Source: Nocardioides zeae (GTDB taxonomy: Bacteria; Actinomycetota; Actinomycetes; Propionibacteriales; Nocardioidaceae). From it: a DNA stretch of 64,000 nt. Below the pieces are notes generated by a model. It did no database searches. It saw nothing but the letters and a program-made list of their open reading frames with translations, and had not been told where the DNA came from. The position numbers were made by a program, and so were the translations under genes. This document shows, in pieces, positions 10,532 to 19,206 of this stretch; positions within the stretch are counted from its first letter, which is position 1, and each line of letters begins with the position of its first letter. The stretch lies in NCBI RefSeq assembly GCF_010686755.1, contig NZ_JAAGXA010000010.1, positions 114,723-178,722 of the forward strand, read 5' to 3'.

Positions 10532-11268
10532 TCCTCGTCCTCGGAGGCACGGCCGAGGCCCGCGACCTAGCCGCCCGGCTGGTGGCGGAGGGCCGCACCG
10601 TGGTGTCCTCGCTCGCCGGTCGGGTCGCGCGTCCGCGGCTGCCCGTGGGCGAGGTCCGGGTCGGCGGGTTCGGGGGCATCGAGGGGCTCGGCCGGTGGCT
10701 CGAGGAGCACGAGGTCGCGGCCGTCGTCGACGCGACGCACCCCTTCGCCCGCGTCATCTCGGCGAACGCCGTCGCGGCCTGCGCGGGCCGCGGCGTACCG
10801 CTCCTACGGTTGGAGCGTCCCGGGTGGGCGGCGCTGCCCGGGGCGGACACGTGGACGTGGGTGGACGACGTGGCGGGTGCCGCGCGGGCGGCGGCGGAGA
10901 TCGGCACGCGGCCGTTCCTGACGATCGGGCGGCAGGGCCTGGATGAGTGCGTGGGGCCCTTGCGCGCGGCGGCGGTGCTGGCGCGGGTGGTGGACCCGCC
11001 GGAGATCGAGGTGCCCGACGGGTGGCGGGTGCTGCTCGACCGGGGTCCCTACACGCTGGAGGGGGAGCGGACGCTGCTGGCGGAGCACGGTGCGGACGTG
11101 CTGGTCACGAAGGACTCCGGCGGCCCGTTGACGCAGGCGAAGCTGGACGCGGCCCGCGGGCTGGGCCTGCCCGTCGTGGTGGTGCGCCGCCCGAGCGCCC
11201 ACCACCCCGGCCCCCTCGCCCCCGACGTCACCACCGCCCTCGCCTGGCTCGCGCGTCCCTCCGGTTGA
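10528..11268 (+). CDS. cobK: Precorrin-6A reductase
   Basis: A 246-residue NADPH-dependent enzyme that reduces precorrin-6A to dihydro-precorrin-6. The start [15 protein letters not shown] is the Rossmann-like CobK/CbiJ signature, followed by SLAGRV and VDATHPFA, both typical. Later motifs are FLTIGRQGL and [13 protein letters not shown] VLVTKDSGG. The GTG at 10528 overlaps the cobQ stop in GTGA; the long in-frame upstream extension is only a shadow inside cobQ. It ends next to a repeat element and converges with cobD. Confidence 0.93.
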   Translation: MILVLGGTAEARDLAARLVAEGRTVVSSLAGRVARPRLPVGEVRVGGFGGIEGLGRWLEEHEVAAVVDATHPFARVISANAVAACAGRGVPLLRLERPGWAALPGADTWTWVDDVAGAARAAAEIGTRPFLTIGRQGLDECVGPLRAAAVLARVVDPPEIEVPDGWRVLLDRGPYTLEGERTLLAEHGADVLVTKDSGGPLTQAKLDAARGLGLPVVVVRRPSAHHPGPLAPDVTTALAWLARPSG

Positions 11269-11297
11269 GGGGCGTCGGGTTCGGCGCGCCGAGTTGT
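11267..11297. repeat. 31-bp direct repeat, copy 1
   Basis: A 31-base unit (begins GAGGGGCGTCGGG, ends GCCGAGTTGT) that starts inside the cobK stop codon. An identical copy lies at 11352-11382, 85 nt further on. Together with the hairpin beside copy 2 it looks like an intergenic REP/MITE-type element. Confidence 0.8.
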
Positions 11298-11351
11298 GGA
11301 CGACGGCCCGGGGCCGCGGGGCCCGACCCGGGGGGCGGGGACACGCCGGGG

Positions 11352-11382
11352 GAGGGGCGTCGGGTTCGGCGCGCCGAGTTGT
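11352..11382. repeat. 31-bp direct repeat, copy 2
   Basis: Perfect copy of the unit at 11267-11297. Its last 11 bases are also the outer part of the left arm of the inverted repeat at 11372-11435, so the direct repeat and the hairpin belong to one composite element. Confidence 0.8.
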
Positions 11383-11435
11383 CACGTACGCAGCGTCGCA
11401 GCGGGACCGAACGCTGCGTACGTGACAACTCGGCG
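11372..11435. repeat. Perfect 25-bp inverted repeat (REP-like hairpin)
   Basis: Left arm 11372-11396 and right arm 11411-11435 are exact reverse complements over 25 bases, separated by 14 bases. The arm core is GAGTTGTCACGTACGCAGCG. It lies between convergent cobK and cobD, so it could act as a bidirectional terminator, but there is no T tract and the core GTACGTGACAACTCG recurs at 11450-11464 and 21390-21404, which suggests a dispersed repeat. Confidence 0.8.
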
Positions 11436-11438
11436 TGT

Positions 11439-12416
11439 TCAGACGCGGCGTACGTGACAACTCGCTGCAGCCGCCACCGCCACCACCGCAGCCCCGAGGT
11501 CGACGAGGCGGGCGAGGCGGCGGGCGCGGGCGATGTCGCGGACCTCGACCGGGCGGCCGTCACCGAGCACCGGGCGGTCCTCGACGCGCGCGGGGGCGCC
11601 GGCTGCGCCGTACACCGTCCGCCCGCCCAGCCTGACCCCCAGCGCGCCGGCGAACGACGCCTCGACGGGGCCGGCGTTGGGGGAGGGGTGCGCGCCGGCG
11701 TCACGGCGCCAGGCCCGGAGGGCGTCCCCGGGCCGTCCGCCCACGAGCGGGGCGCACGCCGCCGCCAGCAGGGCCGAGAGCCGTGCGCCCGGCACGTTGA
11801 GCACGTCGTCGAGCCGCGCCGACGCGCAGCCGAAGCGCTCGAACCGGGCGTTGCGGTGCCCGACCATCGCGTCGAGCGTGTTCGCGGCGCGGTAGCCGAC
11901 GAGACCGGGCACCCCGGCGACCGCGCCCCAGACGAGCGGCGCGACGACCGCGTCGGAGGTGTTCTCCGCGACCGACTCCGCGACGGCACGGGCGACCTCC
12001 TCGGGGGACAGCTCGGCGGTCCGTCGCCCCACGAGGTGCGTCAGCCGCTGCCGCGCCCCCGCCAGGTCACCGGCCTCCAGCAGCTCCTGCACCGCCGCCG
12101 CCTCCCGGTCCAGCGACCGGGCGCCGAGCACCGCCCACGTCGCCACCGCGACGGCGGCGGTCTCCAGCGCGGGCACGCCGCGGCGTGCCCGCGACTCCAC
12201 GGCCGCCCCGAGCACGGTCGTGGAGCCGACGAGGAGCACGGAGTACGCCGCGCCCCGAGCCCGGGAGTCGGCGTGCATCCGCTGCTCGAGGGCCCCCGCC
12301 ACCCGGCCGAAGCCGGCGACGGGGTGACCGCGCCGGGGGTCGCCGACCAGCCGGTCGAGGGCGACCCCCAGCGCGAGCCCCGCGGCCCGTGCCGCACCGC
12401 GGGACGGTCGGACCAT
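11439..12416 (-). CDS. cobD: Adenosylcobinamide-phosphate synthase (CbiB/CobD)
   Basis: A 325-residue membrane protein that joins the aminopropanol (phosphate) arm to adenosylcobyric acid. Family signatures seen are the opening LGVALDRLVGDPRRGHPVAG, the SVAENTSDAVVAPL motif near the middle, GYRAANTLDAMVGHRN, and HPSPNAGPVEASFAGAL. Hydrophobic segments near residues 45-75 and at the C-terminus fit the 4-5 TM CbiB fold. The start is ATG at 12416, overlapping the cbtA stop by one base. The last codons (SCHVRRV) lie in a copy of the GTACGTGACAACTCG repeat, so the C-terminus may have been altered by the element. Confidence 0.94.
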   Translation of the reverse strand: MVRPSRGAARAAGLALGVALDRLVGDPRRGHPVAGFGRVAGALEQRMHADSRARGAAYSVLLVGSTTVLGAAVESRARRGVPALETAAVAVATWAVLGARSLDREAAAVQELLEAGDLAGARQRLTHLVGRRTAELSPEEVARAVAESVAENTSDAVVAPLVWGAVAGVPGLVGYRAANTLDAMVGHRNARFERFGCASARLDDVLNVPGARLSALLAAACAPLVGGRPGDALRAWRRDAGAHPSPNAGPVEASFAGALGVRLGGRTVYGAAGAPARVEDRPVLGDGRPVEVRDIARARRLARLVDLGAAVVAVAAAASCHVRRV

Positions 12417-13315
12417 CAGAGCGAGGCCGCGAGGTCCCGACGGGCCCGGTCGGCGTCGTCGGCCGCCGTGAGGCGACCGACCAGCGCGCCGAGCACCACG
12501 GCGATGCCGGCCCACATCGCGGCCAGCGTCAGCAGCGAGGACAGCCGGAACTCCCACAGCACGTCGGCCGGGAAGTCGCCGAGCTCGTTCACCGGCGTCA
12601 TGACGGTGGCCGCGACGGCGACCACCGCGACGTACGCCAGCCCACCGCCGACCACGCCCGCGAACGGCGAGACGCTGCTCCACAGCCGCTGGCCGAGGTA
12701 CGTCGCGCCGATCGCCGCGAGCACCGACACCAGCAGGAACGCGAAGTAGAGCCCGGTGCGCTCGCCGATCGTGTCGCCGGAGCCGACGGCGGGCGGCGCG
12801 GCCGGGTACTTCATCCACGGCACGAGCGCCACCGCCACGAAGCCGAGGGCGCTGGCCAGGACGACCGCCTCGACGGGGCGGATGCGGCGCCCGGGCCGCC
12901 CGAGGCGGCCCATGACGCCCGCCGCGACGAGGGCGACGAGGCCGCCCAGCGCGGTGCCGACGACCACCGTGGCGGTCAGCAGGCCCGCCGTCTTCTGCGT
13001 CGTGCGGCTCGGGCCGGACTCGCCGTGGGAGTGGCCCTCCGCGCCTGCCTCGTCGGAGGACGAGGCGTGGGAGTGCGCCGCCGTGCCCTCGGCGTGGTCG
13101 TGGTCCGCCGCGGGCTCGTCGGCCGGGGCGCTGGCGGAGGCGGACTCCTCGAGCGCGATCGCATCGTCGATGGGCGGCTCGCCGACGGCGAAGCCCACCG
13201 CGAAGGCGAGCAGCCCGGCCACGAGGCCGGCGAGCAGCCCGCGCACCAGCAGGGCACGCGGGGTGAGCAGGGTGCGCCCGGATGAGGGCGCACGGGTCCC
13301 CTGGATCGTCGTCAT
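12416..13315 (-). CDS. cbtA: CbtA-family cobalt transporter subunit
   Basis: A 299-residue membrane protein, predicted cobalt importer partner of CbtB. Hydrophobic helices are visible near residues 25-45, 115-140, 150-170, 190-210, 225-245 and 260-285. Between helices 1 and 2 is a His/Asp/Glu-rich loop (DHDHAEGTAAHSH and EGHSHGES), a likely metal-capturing segment. Chosen start is ATG at 13315; an upstream in-frame start at 13375 would only add Pro/Arg-rich sequence across the cbtB stop. It follows cbtB by 14 nt and overlaps cobD. The order riboswitch-cbtB-cbtA is the usual one, so cobalt uptake is repressed when cobalamin is plentiful. Confidence 0.9.
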   Translation of the reverse strand: MTTIQGTRAPSSGRTLLTPRALLVRGLLAGLVAGLLAFAVGFAVGEPPIDDAIALEESASASAPADEPAADHDHAEGTAAHSHASSSDEAGAEGHSHGESGPSRTTQKTAGLLTATVVVGTALGGLVALVAAGVMGRLGRPGRRIRPVEAVVLASALGFVAVALVPWMKYPAAPPAVGSGDTIGERTGLYFAFLLVSVLAAIGATYLGQRLWSSVSPFAGVVGGGLAYVAVVAVAATVMTPVNELGDFPADVLWEFRLSSLLTLAAMWAGIAVVLGALVGRLTAADDADRARRDLAASL

Positions 13316-13329
13316 CGTCGGACCCGCGC

Positions 13330-13548
13330 TCAGTGGCAGGGGAAGCCGAGCAGGTGCCGGCCGTCGTGGACCCACTCGTGGATCGCCGTGCCGGCGGGGA
13401 TCGAGACGGCCCCCTGGTCGGCGGAGACGAAGAAGAGGGCCAACAGGGCCAGGAGGCCGAAGAACAGGGCCCAGGGCGCGAGGGCGCGGAGCGGGATCGC
13501 GGGCGCCTCGACGTCGGTGGAGGCGGGCAGGGGTGCAGAGATCGACAT
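13330..13548 (-). CDS. cbtB: CbtB-family cobalt transporter subunit
   Basis: A 72-residue protein with one transmembrane helix (about residues 24-44, ALAPWALFFGLLALLALFF) and a C-terminal His-rich end, HEWVHDGRHLLGFPCH, that is the CbtB hallmark and probably binds cobalt. It starts at ATG 13548 behind GGAGGAA. It lies directly downstream of the cobalamin riboswitch and 14 nt before cbtA. Confidence 0.93.
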   Translation of the reverse strand: MSISAPLPASTDVEAPAIPLRALAPWALFFGLLALLALFFVSADQGAVSIPAGTAIHEWVHDGRHLLGFPCH

Positions 13549-13586
13549 GGTCGTTCCTCCTCAGGGATGCAAGCGTCCCTGGTCGT

Positions 13587-13722
13587 GGGGGTGAGAGCGG
13601 ACCGTCAGGTCTGGCTCCGTCCCACCTCCGCCGCCAGGGATCGACCTGGCGCAGCGAGGAGGGGCGTCACAGTAGCGCGACTGCGCCGGAATCACACCGG
13701 CTTCATCGGGCCCGCAGTCGCA
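13587..13722 (-). promoter_or_regulatory. Cobalamin riboswitch upstream of cbtB-cbtA-cobD
   Basis: On the minus strand the leader contains AAGCCGGTGTGATTCCGG, followed by GCGCTACTGTGA (B12-box core) and AGCCAGACCTG. These are the conserved aptamer pieces of adenosylcobalamin riboswitches. The likely -10 box TAAGGT (13727-13722) overlaps the stop codon of the upstream cobB-cobC gene. Exact boundaries are estimates. Confidence 0.92.
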
Positions 13723-13724
13723 CC

Positions 13725-16250
13725 TTAGAGCATCGGTACGCCGCTCGTCAGTGCTCCCAGGGCAGTGAGCATCGGCCGGGTGCGCTCGGGGGGCCGCACG
13801 GCGATCCGCACCCAGCTCGCGTCGAGCCCCGGGAAGGTGTCGGCGCGGCGCAGCGCGAACCCGTCGACGCGGAGCGCCTCCCGCACCCCGGCGCCCGGAC
13901 GGGCCAGCACGAACGGCGCCGCCCCCGGCAGGTGGGGGATCCCGAGGTCGTCGAGGCCCGAGGTGAGGACGCTGCGCCAGGTGGCCAGGCGCCGTACCCG
14001 GGCGGCGGCCTCCGCCAGCGCCTCCGGCTCCGTGGTCGCGCGCAGCACCGCGAGCGCGGCCGAGGAGACCGACCAGGGCGTCTGCACGGCCCGGAGGGCG
14101 TCGAGCACGGCGGGCTCGCCGAGCACGTAGCCCGCCCGCACGCCCGGGATGCCCCACAGCTTGGTGAGGCTCCGCAGCACGAGCAGGCCGGGCACGGGCG
14201 CGTCGGCGAGGGCGTGCCGCTGGTCCGGTACGGCGTCCATGAACGCCTCGTCGACCACGACCAGGCGCTGCGGACGGGTCAGGGAGCGCAGCGTCGCCGC
14301 GGGGTGCAGCCGCCCCGTGGGGTTGGTCGGGTTGCCGACGACGACGAGGTCGGCCTCCTCGGGCACGCGGCTCGGGTCGAGCGCGAACCCGTCCTCCGCC
14401 CGCGTCACGAGGTGACGCGCGGGGGTGCCGGCGGCCGCCAGTGCGACGTCGGGCTCCGTGAACTGCGGGTGCACGACGAGGGGGTGCTGCCAGGCGCGGG
14501 CGCGCGCCACGAGCGTGAACGCCTCGGCGACCCCGGCGACGGCGAGCACCTCGGCGGGGTCGCGGCCGTGCCGCCGGGCGATCGCGGCCTCGACGGCGCG
14601 CACGCGGCGTACGTCGGGGTAGGCGCCCACGTCCTCCAGCGACGCCCGCAGGGCGTCGAGCAGCCAGGGCGGCGGCGGCCCGTCGTAGGTGTTGACCGCG
14701 AAGTCGACGAGCGGCGTGCCGTCCGGGGCCGAGGTCTCGACGTCGCCGTGGTGGCGCAGGGGGTCGCGGGGTGCGTCGGCCGGGGCCGCGACGACGGGCT
14801 CGGGTCCGCGGGGCGCCGCGTCCGCACGGTCGCCCCGGTGGGGCTGCGCGGCCCGCACCGCGTCGACGAACCGCTGGGCCAGGTGGGGGTGGCCGGCCCA
14901 GTGGACGTGCAGGTACGACGCGTGCAGCGTCCCCGTCGCGTAGCCGTCGTCCGTGCGGGGGTGGGCCGCCGTGGGCTCGAGGGTCCAGGCCGGGTGGTGC
15001 TCGCCGCCGGTGCCGGCGGGGGGCTCGACCCGGGTGCGGTGGAACTCGTGCCCCGTCACCGTCTCGCCGGGGCGGCCGAGGAGCGTCGCGACGTCCGAGG
15101 TGGCGCTGCGGTAGGCCAGCGAGAGCCGGCCCGTCATCGCGGCCGTCGCGGGCAGCGCGCCGACCATGGGGGCGTGGTCGAGGCGGTCCGCGAGGTAGAG
15201 CAGCCCCGCGCACTCCGCCACCGTCGGCACGCCGGCCGCGATCGCGGCGCGGAGGTCGTCGCGCAGGGCGGCGTTGCGGCTGATCGCGGCGGCGTGCATC
15301 TCGGGGAAGCCGCCGCCGAGGTAGATGCCCCGGACGTCCTCCGGCAGCGCCGTGTCGGTGGTCGGGTCGACGACGACGACCTCGCAGCCGGCCGCCTCGA
15401 GCAGCTCCGTCGTCTCCGCGTAGGTGAACGTGAACGCCCGACCGCCGGCGACGGCGATGCGGGGGCGCTCCGGCGTCGCGGGGGCCGTGACCTCCGCTTG
15501 CGGGTCCCAGGGCTCCGCGTCGAGGTCGGGGGCGCTCCGCGCGATCTCCAGCACGGCGTCGAGGTCGATCCGCTCGGCCACCTGCGCGGCGAGCCGGTCG
15601 AGGGCCGTGGCCGCGTCGCCCCGCTCGGCGGCGGGCACGAGGCCCAGGTGGCGGCTCGGCGCGACGATGGCGTCGTCGCGGCCCAGCACGCCGAGCACCG
15701 GGATGCCGACGCCGGCGACCGCGCGGCGTACCTCGTCGGCGTGCCGCGGCGAGCCCGCCTTGTTGAGCACGACGCCCGCGACGCGGACGCCGGGGTCGTA
15801 CGACGCGAGCCCCGCCAGCACCGCACCCACGGTCCGCGAGGCCGACGAGATGTCGGTGACGAGCACGACGGGTGCCTGGACGAGCCCGGCGACGTGCGCG
15901 GTCGAGGAGAAGCCGTCGCCGCCGATCTGGCCGTCGAAGAGCCCCATGACGCCCTCGATGACGGCCACGTCCGCGGGCCGCGGGGTGCGCGCGCCGTGGA
16001 GGAGGAGCGGCACGATGCGGTGCTCGCCGACGAGGTGGGGGTCGAGGTTGCGGCCGACGCGGCCGGTGGCGAGCGCGTGGTAGCCGGGGTCGATGTAGTC
16101 GGGCCCGACCTTGTGGCCCGACACCTCGAGCCCGCGGCGGGACAGCGCGGCCATGAGGCCGGCGGTGACGGTCGTCTTGCCGTGGCCCGAGGCGGGGGCC
16201 GCGACGACGAGGCGGGGGAGGGCGGTGCTCCCGGTGCTGCCGGTGCTCAC
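13725..16250 (-). CDS. cobB-cobC: Fused cobyrinate a,c-diamide synthase / CobC aminotransferase
   Basis: An 841-residue fusion. Residues ~10-470 are CobB/CbiA, the glutamine-dependent amidation of cobyrinic acid side chains a and c: P-loop APASGHGKTT at 18-27, HKVGPDYIDPGYH, IEGVMGLFDG, and the glutaminase Cys347 in VAECAGLLYL with TGHEFHRT. After a Pro/Ala-rich linker (~470-500), residues ~505-841 are a class I/II PLP aminotransferase-like CobC: VNTYDGPPP, VVGNPTNPTG, VVVDEAFMD, and the PLP Lys at about 697 in LRSLTKLWG. CobC should supply the aminopropanol precursor from threonine phosphate. GTG at 16250 overlaps the cobO stop by 4 nt. In many genomes these are two genes. Confidence 0.93.
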   Translation of the reverse strand: MSTGSTGSTALPRLVVAAPASGHGKTTVTAGLMAALSRRGLEVSGHKVGPDYIDPGYHALATGRVGRNLDPHLVGEHRIVPLLLHGARTPRPADVAVIEGVMGLFDGQIGGDGFSSTAHVAGLVQAPVVLVTDISSASRTVGAVLAGLASYDPGVRVAGVVLNKAGSPRHADEVRRAVAGVGIPVLGVLGRDDAIVAPSRHLGLVPAAERGDAATALDRLAAQVAERIDLDAVLEIARSAPDLDAEPWDPQAEVTAPATPERPRIAVAGGRAFTFTYAETTELLEAAGCEVVVVDPTTDTALPEDVRGIYLGGGFPEMHAAAISRNAALRDDLRAAIAAGVPTVAECAGLLYLADRLDHAPMVGALPATAAMTGRLSLAYRSATSDVATLLGRPGETVTGHEFHRTRVEPPAGTGGEHHPAWTLEPTAAHPRTDDGYATGTLHASYLHVHWAGHPHLAQRFVDAVRAAQPHRGDRADAAPRGPEPVVAAPADAPRDPLRHHGDVETSAPDGTPLVDFAVNTYDGPPPPWLLDALRASLEDVGAYPDVRRVRAVEAAIARRHGRDPAEVLAVAGVAEAFTLVARARAWQHPLVVHPQFTEPDVALAAAGTPARHLVTRAEDGFALDPSRVPEEADLVVVGNPTNPTGRLHPAATLRSLTRPQRLVVVDEAFMDAVPDQRHALADAPVPGLLVLRSLTKLWGIPGVRAGYVLGEPAVLDALRAVQTPWSVSSAALAVLRATTEPEALAEAAARVRRLATWRSVLTSGLDDLGIPHLPGAAPFVLARPGAGVREALRVDGFALRRADTFPGLDASWVRIAVRPPERTRPMLTALGALTSGVPML

Positions 16251-16861
16251 CACTCGATCCCTCGCTGGCCCTTCTGGCCGCGGTCCATCTGGTGCTTGAC
16301 CTTGCCCATGTCGGTCACCGTGTCGGCGATCTCGACGAGGCGCGGGTGGGCGCGGCGGCCGGTGACGACGACGAACTGCCGCCCGGGGCGGTTCGCCAGG
16401 GTCTCGACGACGTCGTCGACGTCCACCCAGCCCCACTCCATGACGTAGGTGAACTCGTCGAGCACGTAGAGGTCGTGGCGTTCCTCGGCCAGCCGTCGCT
16501 TGATCTCCTGCCAGCCCTCGGCGGCATCGCGGGCGTGGTCCTCGGCGGAGCCCTCCTTGCGGCTCCACGACCAGCCCGAGCCCATCTTCTGCCAGTCGAC
16601 GGGACCGCCCTCGCCGGTCTCCTCGTGGAGCCGGCCGAGGCGTTCGAGCACGGTCTGCTCGCCGATGCGCCACTTGGCGGACTTCACGAACTGGAAGACC
16701 CCGAGGTCCCAGCCCTGGTTCCAGGCCCGCATCGCGAGCCCGAACGCGGCGGTCGACTTCCCCTTGCCGTCGCCGGTGTTGACCATGAGCAGCGGCAGGT
16801 TGCGGCGCTGCGCCGTGGTGAGGCCGTCGTCGGGCACGGTCAGCGGGACGCCCTTCGGCAT
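16247..16861 (-). CDS. cobO: Cob(I)yrinic acid a,c-diamide adenosyltransferase
   Basis: A 204-residue CobA/CobO/PduO-unrelated (CobA-type) corrinoid adenosyltransferase that moves the adenosyl group of ATP to cobalt. Seen are the P-loop NTGDGKGKSTAAFG near residue 30, FVKSAKWRIGE, YVLDEFTY and VVVTGRRAHP, plus the C-terminal basic tail KHQMDRGQKGQRGIEW typical of CobO. ATG 16861 overlaps the chlI/D stop by one base, and the stop overlaps cobB-cobC; translation of the three is coupled. Confidence 0.95.
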   Translation of the reverse strand: MPKGVPLTVPDDGLTTAQRRNLPLLMVNTGDGKGKSTAAFGLAMRAWNQGWDLGVFQFVKSAKWRIGEQTVLERLGRLHEETGEGGPVDWQKMGSGWSWSRKEGSAEDHARDAAEGWQEIKRRLAEERHDLYVLDEFTYVMEWGWVDVDDVVETLANRPGRQFVVVTGRRAHPRLVEIADTVTDMGKVKHQMDRGQKGQRGIEW

Positions 16862-18957
16862 CAGGCCACCCCCCGCTCGCGGCTCCCGGGCGTCGCGGTG
16901 GCTGCGCGGGCGACGCCCGCGAGGGCCTCGGCGCTCACCTCGTCGACGGGCAGGTGGGTGGCGCGCAGCTCGACCGCGAGCCGGGCCGCGAGCCCGAGCC
17001 GGAACGGGCCGGCCTCGCAGTCGACCACCACCGTCTCGATGCCCTGCTCGGCCAGCCACGCGGCGACCTGCCGGGAGCGCGCGACCGGGTCGGCGCCGGC
17101 CGTGGCGCGGCCGTCGGTGACGAGCACGAGCAGCGGGCGGCGACGCGGGTCGCGGATCCGTTCGCGGCGGAGCACGTCCGCGGCGGCGAGGAGACCCTCG
17201 GCGAGCGGCGTGCGGCCGCCCGCGGGCAGGTCCTCGAGGCGGCGGGCGGCGGCCTCGACCGAGCCGGTGGGCGGGAGGACGAGCTCGGCCTCCAGACCGC
17301 GGAACGTCACCAGCCCGACCTTGTCGCGCCGCTGGTAGGCATCCATCAGCAGCGACAGGATCGCCGTCTTCACCTGCTGCATGCGCTTGCGCGCGGCCAT
17401 CGAGCCGGACGCGTCGACGCAGAACAGCACGAGGTTGGACTCCCGGCCCTCCCGCACGGCGCCGCGCAGGTCGCTCGGCCGCAGCACGAGGGCGCCGCTC
17501 CGGCGACCGCGGCCGTGCTGGTGGGGAGCCGCCGCGCGCACCGTGCCCGGCAGGTCGATCCCGCCCGCCCCGGTCCCCGGCGTGTTGCCGATCCGGCGGC
17601 CGCTGGACGTGATCGCCCGGGAGCGGCGCCCCGCCTCGCCCTCGCCGGTGCCGGCGACGCGGAGCAGACGGGGACGGTACGGCGCGCCCGCACCCACCGT
17701 CGTGACCTCGGCGCTGCCCGGGGTGGTCGTGGTGGGCTCACTCGTCTCCCGGGTCTCGGTGCCCTCGGGGTCCTCCGGCGCAGCGCCGGGGTCCTGGGGG
17801 GTCTCGTTCGACGGGCCGTCGGTTTTCCGGGGCGGGGGCGGGGGCGTGTCTCCGGGCGAGTCGGGTCCCCCCTCGGACGGGCCGTCCTCGGGTCCGGGCT
17901 GGTCGGGCTGCTCCGGCTCCGGCTGGCTGGGGGGCTCGGGGTCGGGCTCGTCGTCGCCGAGGATGCGGTCGAGCAGCTCCTCGTCGATGCCGGGCGCGTC
18001 GAAGGGGTTGCGGCGGCGACGGTGCGGCAGCGCCAGCAGGGCGGCTGCCCGGATGTCCTCGCGGAGCACGTGGCGGCGGCCGTGCCAGGCGGCGTGCGCG
18101 ATGGCGGTGCGCGCGGTGACGATGTCGGCGCGGAGCCCGTCGACGTCGAACGCGGCGCACACCTCGGCGATCTTCGCGAGCGCGCCGTCGCCCAGCGCCA
18201 CCTCGGTCACCAGCCCCTGGGCGGCGGCGATGCGGTCGCGCAGGGCGGCCTCGCTCGCGTCGTACCGCTCCGCGAAGGCGGCGGGATCCGCGTCGAAGGC
18301 GAGGCGGCGTCGTACGACCTCCGTGCGGAGCGCGGGCTCCCGCGGCGCCGCGACCTCGACGGTGAGGCCGAAGCGGTCGAGGAGCTGGGGGCGGAGCTCG
18401 CCCTCCTCGGGGTTCATGGTGCCGACGAGCACGAAGCGCGCGGCGTGCACGACGGAGACGCCGTCGCGCTCGACGGTCGCGCGGCCCATCGCTGCGGCGT
18501 CGAGGAGCAGGTCGACCAGGTGGTCGTGGAGGAGGTTGACCTCGTCGACGTAGAGGATCCCGCGGTGGGCGCGGGCGAGGAGGCCGGGCTCGTACTCCGC
18601 CACGCCCGCCGACAGCGCCTTCTCCAGGTGCAGCGAGCCGAGGAGACGGTCCTCGGTGGCGCCGACGGGCAGCTCCACGAGCCGGACCGGGCGGGTCTCG
18701 ACACCGGCGTCGGACGTGAACGGGGCGTCGGGCGACAGCGGGCTCGGGTCGGTCGGGTCGGACGAGAACCGGTCGCCGGCGACCACGTCGATGGGGGGCA
18801 GGACGGCGGCGAGCGCGCGGACCGCGGTCGACTTCGCCGTGCCCTTCTCGCCGCGGACGAGGACGCCGCCGATCTCGGGACTGACCGTCGTCAGCAGCAG
18901 GGCCAGGGTCATGTCGTCGGAGCCGACGACGGCCGTGAAGGGGTAGTGCTGTGGCAT
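16861..18957 (-). CDS. ChlI-ChlD-type AAA+/VWA subunit of cobaltochelatase
   Basis: A 698-residue fusion of magnesium-chelatase I-like and D-like parts. Residues 1-~330 are an AAA+ domain with Walker A GEKGTAKST at ~36-44, Walker B GILYVDEVNLL near 140, and sensor GTMNPEEGELRPQLLDRFG. Residues ~345-450 are a Pro/Glu/Asp-rich linker. The C-terminal ~190 residues are a VWA domain with MIDAS DASGSM near 515, plus LVTFRG and LVTDGRAT. Sitting in the cob operon and with CobN at 42 kb but no CobS/CobT in view, it most likely powers CobN cobalt insertion. It is the first gene after a cobalamin riboswitch; a GGGAG precedes the ATG. Confidence 0.9.
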   Translation of the reverse strand: MPQHYPFTAVVGSDDMTLALLLTTVSPEIGGVLVRGEKGTAKSTAVRALAAVLPPIDVVAGDRFSSDPTDPSPLSPDAPFTSDAGVETRPVRLVELPVGATEDRLLGSLHLEKALSAGVAEYEPGLLARAHRGILYVDEVNLLHDHLVDLLLDAAAMGRATVERDGVSVVHAARFVLVGTMNPEEGELRPQLLDRFGLTVEVAAPREPALRTEVVRRRLAFDADPAAFAERYDASEAALRDRIAAAQGLVTEVALGDGALAKIAEVCAAFDVDGLRADIVTARTAIAHAAWHGRRHVLREDIRAAALLALPHRRRRNPFDAPGIDEELLDRILGDDEPDPEPPSQPEPEQPDQPGPEDGPSEGGPDSPGDTPPPPPRKTDGPSNETPQDPGAAPEDPEGTETRETSEPTTTTPGSAEVTTVGAGAPYRPRLLRVAGTGEGEAGRRSRAITSSGRRIGNTPGTGAGGIDLPGTVRAAAPHQHGRGRRSGALVLRPSDLRGAVREGRESNLVLFCVDASGSMAARKRMQQVKTAILSLLMDAYQRRDKVGLVTFRGLEAELVLPPTGSVEAAARRLEDLPAGGRTPLAEGLLAAADVLRRERIRDPRRRPLLVLVTDGRATAGADPVARSRQVAAWLAEQGIETVVVDCEAGPFRLGLAARLAVELRATHLPVDEVSAEALAGVARAATATPGSRERGVA

Positions 18958-18989
18958 GTGGGGCTCCCGCTCGCTCTGCCATCGGATGG

Positions 18990-19152
18990 ATGCGTCGCGA
19001 GGCCGGTCTTCGGACTTCCGCCGTCCTGCGCGAGCAGGCGACGGTCACCGCAGCGGGCCCTGTGCCGGACTCTCACCGGCTTCCCAGATTCTCCCCGCAC
19101 GCTCCGGTTGTCTCTCCGGACCGTGCTCGCGGGGCACCTCACGAACGGCGCT
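18990..19152 (-). promoter_or_regulatory. Cobalamin riboswitch upstream of chlI/D-cobO-cobB-cobC
   Basis: Minus-strand leader with GGGAAGCCGGTGAGAGTCCG, then GGCACAGGGCCCGC, a GCGGTGACCG segment and GGAAGTCCGAAGACCGGCC, all conserved blocks of B12 aptamers. A likely -10 box TAGGGT reads at 19159-19154 on the minus strand. Boundaries approximate. Confidence 0.93.
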
Positions 19153-19206
19153 CACCCTAGTCGGGTCGGTGTCGTCGGCCCGCCGCAGGGCGCTAGCCTG
19201 CCGGTC

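Noticed and set aside
13315..13375. Longer cbtA starting at 13375
   Set aside because: It would overlap cbtB and add a Pro/Arg segment not found in the family.
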